Of a stretch of 64,000 nt of DNA, positions 46,000 to 57,879 are shown in pieces. Position numbers and translations under genes: made by a program. Location: positions 17,791,831 through 17,855,830 of the forward strand of contig NC_066520.1 in assembly GCF_024679095.1 (NCBI RefSeq). The letters are read 5' to 3'. This DNA comes from Eriocheir sinensis. Taxonomy: Eukaryota; Arthropoda; Malacostraca; Decapoda; Varunidae. The stretch's first letter is position 1. Each line of letters opens with the position of its first letter. A model generated the notes under the pieces. That model worked only from the letters and a program-made list of their open reading frames with translations, searched no databases and was not told where the DNA came from.

Positions 46000-46525
46000 C
46001 TGTGTGAGGAAAAGAAGAGATGGTTTATAGGATCACGAAGGGTTGAGGAGGAAAAAGGACTCAAAACTATGGCTACGAAATGATTTGGAATGACTTTGAA
46101 GGCCGTGTTGCACTACTGGTTGTTGAAACGTGATCTGGGTCCTTAATAAGTTGCATAAGGATATGTTTGTATGATATGGAAGGGTTGAGAGCGATAAATA
46201 GGACTCAGGGCTATTGGGCACTTAAGATTTTGAAATGACTTTGAAGACCATGCTGCAATACTGAAGCTGTTGAAACGTGATACGGGTCTTCAAGTCACGC
46301 GAGAGAATGTTTGTAGGATAAAGACGGATTGAAGATGAAGGACTAAAAACTATGGCCAAGAAATAATTTGGAGTGACTGAAGTTAGTAGTCCTCAAGCTG
46401 CCAGAGGATGAGAAGGATGTAGAGGATAAGAAACTGCTGAGGACGGAAAACGAATAAAACTATGGCCATTTTAAGAAATTTGAAGTGACTTAGAAGGCCA
46501 TGTTACAAAAGTCTGTTAAAACGTA
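45982..46525. repeat. About 148-bp tandem array that begins inside exon 2 of the PDZ gene
   Basis: The phrase GTGATCTGGGTCTTTAAG (45982-45999, coding in exon 2) recurs as GTGATCTGGGTCCTTAAT at 46130 and GTGATACGGGTCTTCAAG at 46277, each followed by related flanks. These include a GGGTTGAG-type block, AGGACTCA, CTATGGC and GACTTTGAAG. A fourth, more diverged unit follows near 46390. In both intronic copies the bases at the acceptor AG position are changed, so they are not usable splice sites. Confidence 0.8.
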
Positions 46526-47175
46526 CTGACGGTGGGATTTTTTTTTCCTATAATAATTTCATGGTCACAACATCACTAGCAGCGGTATACGGTAGCGGTG
46601 ATGTTAGCCGCGGTTCTGGTGCCTGGCTTCGCTGTAATCATGCTCAAGGTCCGTATAATTATAGTTTTATTTATTTAGTTACTTTATTGCTACGGCTATC
46701 AGTAACGCCACGGCCCGCAAAACACCTGTCACTGTCCGTCACGCCCGCCACACCCGCGCCCTTCAACAAAGAGTTACATCATTACTGGCAGAAAAAAGTT
46801 AAATAAAAAAATCCTACTGATACAAAGGGAACATGTACAGTTGAATAAAAATAATTATAAGATAGATAAATTATTGAGTTTGACGGAAAAATGCAAATAG
46901 AAAAGTTACATCATTAATAACAAACAACAAAAGCTTAATGTCCATATTTTTAAACTTATCGGGTTCCTATTAGTATACCATTTTCCAGGGCCGTAGAGAA
47001 GATTAACCGCGCATTCAAGGATAATTTTCTCCTTCAAGATGCAGAGGCCATGTAAAACTGTTACTAGGTTCACAAAACAGTCCATGAAATCCCCAGCAAC
47101 TTCTACGAGAGCCTTTTCAAACAGGCGAACTGCGGTGCCAATACGTTTAAGAATAAGGGCTTAAGAGTCACTCAC
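46526..47175 (-). other. Remainder of intron 1 of the PDZ/coiled-coil gene
   Basis: AT-rich sequence without an exon signal. It includes a partial SINE-like repeat at 47040-47160. Confidence 0.65.
47040..47160 (-). repeat. Partial, diverged SINE-like repeat copy
   Basis: The plus strand has TGTAAAACTGTTACTAGGTT, CATGAAATCCCCAGCAACTT, CTACGAGAGCCTTTTCAAAC and CGGTGCCAATACGTTTAAGA in the family order. It ends 15 bases before exon 1. Confidence 0.6.
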
Positions 47176-47318
47176 GTTTGTATGACGGTGTCCTTGTCTC
47201 TGAGGGCCTGGTGCAGGGTGTCCAGCTCCCTCACCAGGTCACGGGCGGCTCGGGGCAGCGTCTCCAGCAGCGCCTCCCGCCGCCTCTTCCACCCTAGCGA
47301 CACCTCGATACTCGCCAT
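47176..47318 (-). CDS. PDZ/coiled-coil protein, first recognised exon (start codon)
   Basis: Begins MASIEVSLGWKRRREALLET and continues LPRAARDLVRELDTLHQALR DKDTVIQ, a coiled coil. The ATG at 47318 directly follows a good acceptor (TTCCTCCGACAG), so the exon is either the first coding exon after a non-coding 5' exon, or an internal exon with an in-phase Met. The donor is AAAC|GTGAGT. As assembled, the eight exons (47318 down to 39645) give 2,160 bases, divisible by three: 719 residues with coiled coils at about 15-160 and 260-335 and a PDZ-like domain at about 195-260. I do not recognise the family; by architecture it is a cytoplasmic scaffold. Upstream exons could lie beyond the window. Confidence 0.75.
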
Positions 47319-47329
47319 CTGTCGGAGGA

Positions 47330-47800
47330 AGGAAAAAGTAATGCGTGAGGGAGAGATCATTATGTGAAAGGAATGTAAGTACTAACATAACGAAAAGGGT
47401 AAATGGAAAACGAGGGTGATTATAAAGAGAAAAAGGATAGAAGAAGAAAGGAGAGAGATGCGAATGGACGTAAAAGAGAAAGAAAAGGGCCGGATATAAA
47501 AAGAGAGTACTGCGTGAGGGAGAGAATAAGCGAGAAGAATGGAAATACGTATGAAAGAAAATGAGAAAAGGTTAAGAGAGTGGGAAAGGGAACGGAAGAA
47601 ATACACGACAGCGATGAGAATGGACATAAAGGAACAAAAAGGAAAGGGGAAAAAAGAGTGGAAAGACGAAGGGATACATAAGATGGATAAATATGAATGA
47701 AAAATACACGACAGTAACGAGAATGGCTGAAAAAGAACAAAGAGAAAGAAAGTGACAGAAGGAGAAGAAAGACGAAGAGATCAGAAAAGATGGATAATGT
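47330..47800. repeat. Purine-rich imperfect tandem repeat
   Basis: Phrases such as GCGTGAGGGAGAGA, GAATGGACGTAAAAGAGAAA or GAATGGACATAAAGGAACAA, and AAATACACGACAG recur two or three times at about 110-130 base spacing. The strand is nearly all A and G. Confidence 0.6.
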
Positions 47801-48144
47801 TAAAGAGAAAGAGCGAAAGATTTAACGATGTAGTTTGTCTCTGGTGGGAGCGCGTCACTGGTTGGTTAGTGTCAACGACTGGATGACCTCTGACCGACGC
47901 TCCACCCCCAAAACCATTACGTTGACCTCCTGCCTTCACCTCCTCTAACACCTTTACCACCGAACTTCCTCCTTCTCCTCCTCCTCTCATTATCCTTACT
48001 ACCGCATTCCCTCCTCTTCCTTCTCCGTCATCACTACCTTTCTTCACTTTCTCCCACTAGGCAACGGAGACGATTTTATGAGGTAACGTGTGTGACTTAA
48101 AAGGCGATGTGATGTAATTGAAACGAGTATTATGCGGTTGATGT

Positions 48145-48360
48145 TCTTAGACTCTTCCTCCTCTCACATCAACTATTTCCAAAGCCCGAATAGATCGATC
48201 AGGTTCTAATGAGGGTTTCTTTTAGGTTCGTAGCAGAGAAGAAGGGTCACACTACCACCAGGGTCATAAGGTTAACGCTGGGAATGCTCACAAATCCCAC
48301 GAAAGTCTTGTCGAATATGTGTGCTTGGGGGGAGAATTGTTTAAGAAAATGGCCCTGAGG
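48145..48360 (-). repeat. SINE-like dispersed repeat copy
   Basis: The plus strand reads TTCTTAGACTCTTCCTCCTC, CATCAACTATTTCCAAAGCC, GATCAGGTTCTAATGAGGGT, AGAAGAAGGGTCACACTACC, CCACGAAAGTCTTGTCGAAT and a degenerate end near GAATTGTTTAAGAAAATGGC. Confidence 0.85.
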
Positions 48361-48509
48361 TTGGGGGATGCGATGCTCGATGCGTGAGGCGATGAGCGAG
48401 AAGTGGTTCGTTATTGGTGAGGGTGAAGAGGGCCGTCCTGTCAACACGCTATTTGCAGAGTTCCACATCATTACCACCACAACCACTCACGGCGAGAGGT
48501 GCATGGCGT

Positions 48510-48531
48510 CACACACACACACACACACACA
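48510..48531. repeat. (CA)n microsatellite
   Basis: Eleven CA units. Confidence 0.95.
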
Positions 48532-49485
48532 GTCGCCCCCCACCACCACACAAACTACCACTCCCTACCTATCGCTGTATAGTTCCAGTTCAAACAATAC
48601 AATAAGTAGTGAACACCTTTTTCACACCTGTCATTAATTAAGCCTTACCTATACTGCTATACATTACCTCTTTTACCTGTCCTATCCCTCCTCCTCCCCC
48701 CTGACACGTACCTACCCCTCCCCCTTCCCCCCCAAACAAACTACCACTAATTCCAGTTCAAACAATATAGTAAATAGTAAACACCTGTCCACACCTGTCA
48801 TCAAACATTACCTATACATTACCTTTCTCACCTGTGCTCTGCCCCCTCTCCTACGCCCTCCCCCTTCCCCACACACGTAAACAACCTCTATTAACCTATT
48901 GCAATTACCACTACCATTAATTTCAGTATAAATGATGGAATAAACAAATCACGTCACCTATACCTGTCATTAACCTTACCTGCACGTATAGTTTGGTCAT
49001 CTGTCCTCTTCAGCTGTCAGGTAAGCCACAGGTCCCTCCCACACACGCCCTCGACAACCTTCCCCTCCCACAACAACGCAATGACTGTCCTGCCAAGCGA
49101 CGGCCGCCCCCTCCTGCTGCTGCTGACGATGATTATGATAGTGCTCTTGCTCCTTCCCACCCACCACCTCCTCCTCCTCCTCCTCCTCCTCTTCCCATTC
49201 TTAACTCGCCTCGGGGCTTCACAGACTTCCTGGAGAGTTCGTCGCGCCGAAATCGTCTTTTTTTTTCGCTTATTTTTTTCTTTGCTCTCGTGGGATTTTT
49301 TTTTTTTTTTTGTTTTGATTTTATTTTCGCTTTTTTACTTTTTTTTTGGTCTACTCACGAACGCGTCTTTTTTGTCCTTTTTTCTCCTCTCGTTCGTTTG
49401 TGTGTTCGTTTGTGTGTTTGTGTTGCTGTGATTAAACTTGTGAAGAGGGTTGTTTGTGATTCGCTTGGCTGAGTGGCGTGTGCAA

Positions 49486-49773
<288 letters not shown>

Positions 49774-49918
49774 CGTGACGAACTTCTCTCCTTCTTCGGG
49801 AACTAAAATTGCCTACTTCTTCCTTCCCTCTTCCTCTTCCTCCTCCTCCTCCTCCTCCTCCCCTTCCTCCTCCTCTTTCCCTTTTTCCTCACTCTCTCAT
49901 CCTTCCTCTCTCCTTGAA

Positions 49919-49970
49919 CACACACACACACACACACACGCACACACACACACACGCATTATCCTACCCC

Positions 49971-50043
<73 letters not shown>
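49919..50043. repeat. (CA)n and (CT)n microsatellites
   Basis: A CA tract with two G interruptions (49919-49955) and a CT tract of about 70 bases (49974-50043). Confidence 0.95.
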
Positions 50044-50046
<3 letters not shown>

Positions 50047-50368
50047 AAATATACCCTTCGTACGGCTATCACGCTGTTTGTCTTTGATTTTTCTCTACCA
50101 TAAGGCTCGCAGAGGAGGAGAAATAACGGCGCGTGAAAACTGACTCTGTATACTGATGACGGTATTCTTTATATCGTGTGGCTCTGCATGTTTATAAGAG
50201 GCTATATTTATACGGGTCATGTTTTCCTTTCTTTTCCTTTTTTTTTGGGGGGGGGTGGTATTTCGTACATTTGTAACTGGAATGTCCTCCGTGAAAGAAA
50301 AAAGAACTTAGAGGTGAATTTCGTGATGGAGATTCAGATTCTACGCTTAAGTTTTGCTGGGAGGTGCG

Positions 50369-50371
<3 letters not shown>

Positions 50372-50400
<29 letters not shown>
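50372..50400. repeat. (GT)n microsatellite
   Basis: About 14 GT units. Confidence 0.95.
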
Positions 50401-50403
<3 letters not shown>

Positions 50404-51254
50404 CATGCAATTTCCGAGGCATGTAGGCGGATGGTCATGCGTGCGTGATGGTGGTGGTGGTGGTTACAATGGTGATGAAGCTGACACCAGGCGAGTATTG
50501 GTCGTAACACCATCGCCTACTACAAATAACACCACCTTCACCATCACCACCACCACCACCACCACTTTCTCACCGTTCGCAGCTGACTCACGCGACCTTC
50601 CCCCCGTAGTTGCTATAGGGTGGGGGGAGGGAGGGGGGATGTATGTATATATGTGTATGAAGTATGGAGTGCAATGTAGGGGGGTAAGATTGCATTGGTA
50701 CGGGGAGAGGTGGAGATGAGGGAAGAGGAACGAGGAGGGGGAGGGGGTGAAGGGTCGCAGTGGGGATGGTGATGGTGATGAGAAGGGGAGGGAAGGGGAA
50801 GCAAATAAGGGGTGGAGAGGAGCTAGATATAGGGAAGGGTTTGTAGTAATAGTGGAGTGTCATAGTGATGGTGATGGGTTTGTGGAGGGAAGTGGAAGGG
50901 GAAGGGAGATGGTTTTATAGTTTTGTGTATCCTGATGTATCTTTGTGTATCCGTATGTGTTCTTGTATAGTCAGAGATAGTTTATAAAGATAGTGGAAGT
51001 CTTAATAGTTTTCTTAATTAGGAGGGAGAGGCTTTGCGAGAGGGTTCACTTAGCTATAATACTTTCATCCTTCCCTTGACATGTTTCCCTTGTTTGTCTT
51101 CCCTTCTGGCAGTTCCTTTACTTCTTATTCTTTCTTATACTTCTTTTGCTTCCCACTGTGTCCTTCCTCTGTCCCCATACTATCTGTCTTGCTTTGATCC
51201 ACTCCCTTCTTCATTTTGTCTACCTTACTTAGCCTTCCCTGATCTTCCATTCTT

Positions 51255-51530
51255 GTAGTCATCCCAACATTTGTACCTTAATCTATCCTCCCGTCACATC
51301 TCCATGGTATCAATCTCCCGTTTCTACCCATGTAACCTGCAATGCCATATCCTTTGCAGTCACCCAACTCAAAAGGACATTCCGATCTTCTATTCCTCTA
51401 TTCTTCCCAACATTTGTACCTCAGTCTTCTCTCCCGTCAAATCTCCATGCTATCAATCTCTTTCGTTTCTACCCATGTATCTGCAATGCCATATCCTTTA
51501 CCTGCAGTCACCCAACTCAAAAGGACACTG
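51255..51530. repeat. Two-copy tandem duplication (about 145 bp)
   Basis: Both copies contain CCCAACATTTGTACCT, CTCCCGTCA, ATCTCCATG(G/C)TATCAATCTC, TTTCTACCCATGTA, CTGCAATGCCATATCCTTT and CAGTCACCCAACTCAAAAGG. Confidence 0.9.
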
Positions 51531-52261
51531 CACCTTTTTCGTTTTAAGGGGGGAGTGAGGGTGTATGGGGGGAAGCCTTGCGTGGGAAATCCCTCCTAGG
51601 CTCTCCACTCCCATCTCCCTGAAAAGGAATTATGTCGTGTCTTGATCTCCGGGCGCGGGTACCAAGAAAATTGCGTGTGCCGGGTAAGGCTGGGTCGGAC
51701 AGGGCCTGAAGGGTTAATGATCGGCTTCGTCTTCGGTTCTGAAACGCTGGAAGCCGGTGTAGCCAGGGTGTAGCGTGCCCAGAATCAACGGAGAGGCTGG
51801 GCAGGGATGTTCAGCTTCGTATGTTACTTTCATCGCTCTCTGACCATGTTTATATACCCTCCCTTTGGCCTCTCCTCTAACCTATACTTCTCTATACTTC
51901 CCACTATATCCTTCACGTTGTTCCCTATAATATGTTGATCTTGAGCGCGACAAACTTTATCCCGTGTTGTTTTTCCAAATATCAACAACTGCACATGCTC
52001 GGTCCGTCCTGCCCCGTTAACACATTTCACTGATTTACGAAGTTTGTTTTCTATATTCGCTGAACTTAAACTCAAAGCATAGGCGGAAATATTCCCATTG
52101 GTGCTCTTCAAAAGATATGATCGAGGTAAGGAAAGGGAAGGTGAAGAGGGAATAAAAAACTAGACTTAAAACAGTTTGTCTTTCACTGGTGGTGACGGCA
52201 ACACGTTTTCTACCACGATAAAAAACGACCTACACTCGCGGGAACTATAACAAACTCCTCG

Positions 52262-52364
<103 letters not shown>

Positions 52365-52539
52365 GTGACCAATAACTTAGGCGTTCTTGCTCACAACAGA
52401 GGCACCAGCTCATGCTACCCTCCTGATAAGGCTTGCTAGGAGGAGGAGGAGGAGGGGCAGGAGGAGGAAAAACAGGATGAGGAGAAGCAGGAGGAACAGG
52501 ATGAAGAAGAAGAGCAAGATGGAAGAGAGAGGAGTGAAA

Positions 52540-52695
52540 AGGAAGAAGAAACTGTATTGGAAGAAGAGTGAGGTGAAGAAAGGGGACAATGTACTGAGTG
52601 TAGTGTTGATAGCGGAGGAGGAAAAGGAGGAGTTGGAGGAGGAGGAGGAGGAAAACTGCATGATAGTGGTTGTAACGTTAGGGAGGAGGAGGAAG
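52540..52695. repeat. Dispersed duplicate, copy A
   Basis: AAGAAACTGTATTGGAAGAA, GAGTGAGGTGAAGAAAGGGG, GTAGTGTTGAT(A/T)GCGGAGGA and AACTGCATGATAGTGGTTGT also occur, in this order, at 56738-56915. The shared sequence is GA-rich and lies in a degenerate GAG repeat. Confidence 0.85.
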
Positions 52696-52816
52696 AGAAG
52701 GAGGAGGAGAGACAAAGGCCCACATGACCCCTCGACCCTCCCAGCTGAGGTCTGTGTGGAGGAACAAGGGCGGCGACATCAATTGACTCCTACAAGGGAA
52801 GGACTGCAGGGATAAC

Positions 52817-52879
<63 letters not shown>
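52817..52879. repeat. (AAT)n microsatellite
   Basis: About 21 uninterrupted AAT units. Confidence 0.95.
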
Positions 52880-52882
<3 letters not shown>

Positions 52883-53889
52883 GAGGAGGAGGAGAGTGAC
52901 TTCTTTTCTTTTTTTCTGCTTTTCTCTTCTATTTCCTTCTTATTTTTCATTACTATAACATTTCTTAGTCAAAACCTATTATACTTGACCTCTTCCTCCC
53001 CGTCCCCCCTCACCCATTCCCATCAAATACCTCTTTACAATGCAAGGCGTCACTACCTACATTTCTTTTCCTCACACTCGCATCTCACGTCCTCCCTTTC
53101 CTTCCCTTTCCTTCTCCCCTTCCCCTCACCTGCACGGTTTTCACTTTCCCTCATTAACACGCCTCCCTCCCACCCCCTAACCCACACTCACACACTCACA
53201 GCATCCCCACGTGTCTCATTCTCCTTTGGTCTCTTTACTTTCAAGAGGAGCCTTTGGGAGAGACATGACCCAGCCAGCCTTTCCAACCCTCCCTTGTTTT
53301 GGTTCCCCGCTGCCTGATGGACCGGTTTCGTCTTCCCATTTAATACTGTTGACGTTATCTCATTCTACTGCATCACCAGGACCTGAAGTGTGCGGAGCTA
53401 TATCTTAGGAACAGTGTAACATTATCGCGTTCTGTAGTGAATTATATTTAAACGATTCCAAAATGACTGGGTAAGGTGCACATTAGCAAGTTGTTAAATT
53501 GGGTGCATCGCTATAGCTACGCGTGCTCAAATCTCCACTCCAAAACAGTGAAATTTTATCGTGCAGTGAACCGATGAAACTTAAATTACTGCTGAATAAG
53601 CATAACATAGCATAGCATCTTAGCACTGCAGTCAAAGTTCTGAGAATAAAACGACGGTTGGATTGCCTAAGACACAGAAAATAAGAAAAAAAGAGAAACC
53701 CATTAAAACAGGTATAATTTTCCGTCTCGTTTCTCTACAAATCTCTGATGAAAGCCATAGCGCCGTAAGATGAAGATGATAATACATACTCCCCAGTGTT
53801 GTCTTGGGAAAGATGTTTACACGCGGATGCTTCTCACCCGGACACAATCGGAAACCCTCCTGCGCCGAGCCATAGACGCCCCGCTGAAT

Positions 53890-54435
53890 AAGTATACCTT
53901 GTCACGACGTTACGTAAGGACCTAGACATTCATCCTCATCACGGACCTCGGCGGACAAGCCTTTTAGCTGAGATTACTTCGTTGCGTGTGCTCGAGTAAT
54001 AGTGGATGTGCCTTGGCCCTTCGATGTTACGTAAAGATATATACAAAGACATCACCGTCCATCCTCATCTCGTACCTCGAAGTATAAGAGATGGGCAAGC
54101 CTTTCAGCAGACATTACTTCATTGCGTGTGTTCGAGTAAGAGTGTATGTGCCTTTTCTTTCATGTTACATAAATACAGACGTAAACGCAGACGTCCAGCC
54201 TCATTTCCTACCTCGAAGTAAGAGATGGAAAGGCCGTTTAGCAGACATTACTTCGCTGCATTACTTCGTTGCGTATGTTCGAGTACGAGTGTATGTGCCT
54301 TTTCTCTTTCATGTTACGTAAATACAGACACAGACGTCCAGCTTCATCTCCTACATCGAAGTAAGAGATGGAGAGGCCGTTTAGCAGGCATTACTTCGCT
54401 GCGTGTGTTCGAGTGAGAGTGTGTGCATGTGTCTG
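53890..54435. repeat. About 140-bp tandem array, four to five copies
   Basis: GATTACTTCGTTGCGTGTGC at 53971, CATTACTTCATTGCGTGTGT near 54109, CATTACTTCGCTGC near 54246 and CATTACTTCGCTGCGTGTGT near 54390 each lead to a TCGAGTA AGAGTG, TGTGCCTT, ATGTTAC and TCCTACCTCGAAGTA series. A partial copy precedes them from 53890. Confidence 0.85.
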
Positions 54436-54446
54436 TCGGCGAAGAA

Positions 54447-54700
54447 TGCGTGCAATAAACCCTCACACGACCCTCCCTTCCCTGAACATAATAATAGCAC
54501 AGCACGCGAGGGTCTAAATCTCAAGGCACTGAAAAGGAGGATCGGGATTAGAATCGCTACATCAGATATCTTGTTCATAAAGTCAAATCGAAATGGTAAC
54601 AAGTTTTTCAAGACGACTTAAACCTCTTCCTGCGTTCCCTCTTAAGCCTTCCAAAACTTTACCGGGCAGTGTTCTCCCTTGTCTCCGATCCCCTGCATGA
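54447..54700. repeat. Dispersed duplicate, copy 1 (pair at 62966)
   Basis: CGTGCAATAAACCCTCACAC, TTCCCTGAACATAATAATAG, GCACGCGAGGGTCTAAATCT, a TTTTCAAGACGACTTAA block and GTGTTCTCCCTTGTCTCCGA match 62966-63155 in order. This copy carries about 60 extra bases in the middle. Confidence 0.8.
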
Positions 54701-54829
54701 GGATAGCGAGGGCAAGATAGCATCGCGGACTCTGTGTAAGGAGGATTGTGAATAGTGTTGAGTGATGCGTGATTCTTCTGGTTGACCGGCCGCCTCAGAC
54801 CCATCACCGCCAAGACAAAGTGAGATAAG

Positions 54830-55700
54830 GGAAGGAGACTGAGGGAGAGAAAGGGAACGGCCCAAAAAAGATGAGAAAAGATATGCGCAATAGGAGACAG
54901 AGAGGAAGGAAGGGTAAAGGGAGAGAGCAGACGCTGGAAAGAAGAGATACACAGGAGGAGAATTTGGGAGAGAAAGGGAACGGGGAAAAAAAGGGGGGAA
55001 AAAAAAGATAACGAGCAATAGGAGACGCAGAGAGGAAGAAAGGGTAGAGGGAGAGAGGAGACACGGTGAAAAAAAAAAGAAGGTGCAGAGGAGGAGGAAT
55101 TGAGAGGAAAAGGGAACGATGAAAAAAGAAGAATGTCACAAAGTGGAAAAAGGAGGAACAGAGGAAGACAGACAGAGACAGAGACAACGAAGACTGCAGA
55201 GAAAAAGATATGTACATGAGAAGACTGAGAAAGAAAGGGGAGTGACAGAGAATGGGACGATGAAAAATATAGATAAAAGTAAATAAGAAAAAGAAGTCAC
55301 AACGAGAAAGGAAACGGAAGGGACAGAGAGAGACAGAGACAACGAAGATTACAGAGAAATATATGCAATAGAAGACAGAGAAAAAGGAGGGGGAGGGGGA
55401 GGGACCGAGAGAGAATGGGAACAGTGAAAAATGGATAGATAAAAGGAGATAAGAGGAATCAGAGAAAGGAAAAAGGAAGGACGTACAGAGAGAGACAGAG
55501 ACAGAGACCGCGAAAAATACAGAGAAGAGAAAAAAATGCGCAAGAGGATGACAATGAGAAAGAGAAGGGGAGTGACTGAGAGAAAATGGGAACGGCGATT
55601 AAAAAAAAGATGGAGAAAGGAGAGACACACGCACGAGGGGAGACATGGAGAAGAGAGAGAGAGAGGGAGGAAGATGGAGGGCGCGAGATGGAGTGTGGGA
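54830..55700. repeat. Long purine-rich degenerate tandem repeat
   Basis: Almost every base is A or G over about 870 bases. Recurrent phrases are GAGAGAAAGGGAACGG, GCAATAGGAGACAGAGAGGA, GGTAAAGGGAGAGAG and GATAAAAGGAGATAAGA, spaced 100-170 bases. The GGAACGGTGAAA...GATAAAAG core is the same as in the 50-bp minisatellite at 57175. Confidence 0.8.
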
Positions 55701-55869
55701 GATTGGGAGTGTGATGGGAGATAAATGCGTAGTTTATTTTTGTGGTTTCTGCGGTGCTGCGCCGGGCTCTATCATCGCCGGTTGAGACATTGTTGTGGGA
55801 GCGAAAGGTGACTCAAGAGACGCGTTAAACTGACACACTTGCGGTTACGTTTCCATATTTTTGCTGTCG

Positions 55870-56126
<257 letters not shown>

Positions 56127-56737
56127 GAGACATGCCCACCTGTTTCAATAGTATAGATAAAGAGGCATAGCAAAAGTTACCATAATAGATTCTTTCATGC
56201 ACTACAATTTTTAGACTTAAACATTGCCCATGCCATCTCGAAGTATACATACACACGCACACGCACGCACACACATATACACCCACACACGCACACAAAC
56301 AAACAAACAAAACAGCTTACGTGGGCGAATTGCACGTAAAAAAAAGATAATCGTATAAACAAAGAAGATATTTATTCTTATTATGAGCCTTTGTTCATAA
56401 ATACACTTGAGACACGCACTGATGAGCTTCCTATAGACCAGTGAGGACTCAGCTGCCGCGGTGGAGAGCACAAATATTTTCAATTAAACAAGAGAGGGAG
56501 AGAGCTAAGAAAGTGGAGGAAGTGGATGGCGGATGGATGAGTCGCGTAAAAACCACACCATGTTTACCTGAATGTCTTGATTGATTTATGGCAGAGGCGG
56601 CAAGAGAAGGTAAAAAACAAAATATAAAAAAAAATACGCGATGCTCCTCTATATTAAGCGCATAAGACAGCAGGAAGCGTTGCCAAGATTGGTTAGAGAA
56701 GTGTGTTGATCCTCTCCTCCGTAGGGTAATACGTATG

Positions 56738-56915
56738 CAAGAAGAAACTGTACTGGAAGAAGAGTGAGGTGAAGAAAGGGGAAGCTGTACTGAGGGTAGT
56801 GTTGATTGCGGAGGAGGAGAAGAAATAGGAGGAGTAGGAGGAGGAAAACTGTAAGGTGGTAGTGCAGAAGGAGGAGGAAAACTGCATGATAGTGGTTGTA
56901 ACGTTAGGGAGGAGG
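56738..56915. repeat. Dispersed duplicate, copy B (pair at 52540)
   Basis: The same order of blocks as copy A, with a 40-base insertion-like expansion of the GGAGGAGGAAAACTG unit. Confidence 0.85.
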
Positions 56916-57174
56916 AGGAGGAGGAGGCGGAGGGGGCACGACAAGGGGAAAAAACAAAACAAAATATAACGTAAAGCAAGACATATATAAACGAAGCAAG
57001 ACAAAACAAAAACAAAAGAAGAATAAAAAAAAACAAGAAGCCCGGAACACGATGATTGCTTACAGCCTTACACGATGAATCTAGCGCAGAAGAGAGATAG
57101 TCAAGTATGGCTATAGCGAAGTGCCTTGATGCTTCTCTTTTCGTTACCTTGCATGTTCTAATAAAAGACACACA

Positions 57175-57520
57175 CAAGGGAATGGTGAAATATAGATGGA
57201 TAAAAGAAGATAAGAAGGGAATGAAAAAGGAACGGTGAAATATAGATGGATAAAAGAAGATAAGAAGGGAATGAAAAGGGAACGGTGAAATATAGATGGA
57301 TAAAAGAAGATAAGAAGGGAATGAAAAGGGAACGGTGAAATATAGATGGATAAAAGAAGATAAGAAGGGAATGAAAAGGGAACGGTGAAATATAGATGGA
57401 TAAAAGAAGATAAGAAGGGAATGAAAAGGGAACGGTGAAATATAGATGGATAAAAGAAGATAAGAAGGGAATGAAAAGGGAACGGTGTATTTAGATGGAT
57501 AAAAGGAGATAGAAAAGAAA
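57175..57520. repeat. 50-bp minisatellite, about seven copies
   Basis: GGTGAAATATAGATGGATAA recurs at 57184, 57234, 57284, 57334, 57384 and 57434, followed by a diverged copy near 57484. The middle copies are identical or nearly so, which indicates recent expansion. It gives an open minus-strand frame of 388 codons that is not a gene. Confidence 0.95.
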
Positions 57521-57879
57521 GATTTAGGAAACGTGAAAATAGATGATAAAAGGAAAGAACAGGGAAATTTATTTACGTTTTCACTCTCCAGACACCATAC
57601 GCATATTGTAATCACAGAAAACGACTAGAATCAAAGGCAATCAGGTATCCGGCACGAAGAAATATTGTACTTCCATGTAACAACTAGCATTAGAGGGACT
57701 TGGGTATCCGGGGGTATGATTATGTACAAGAACTAACGAATGAGCCGCCGCCAGAGGGCCACAAACTAGCGGGATGGCGTCACCTCACTTCCTTGGGGGG
57801 CGTCAGCTCGCTATGCTAGTTTACCCACACTCGCCTCCACCTCACTTTCACCTCCTCCTCCCTGCCCTTCGGTACACAA

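Noticed and set aside
56449..57615. A 388-codon minus-strand frame
   Set aside because: It reads through the 50-bp minisatellite and GAG-rich duplicate, with Ser/Phe/Tyr repeats matching the DNA period and no homology I recognise.
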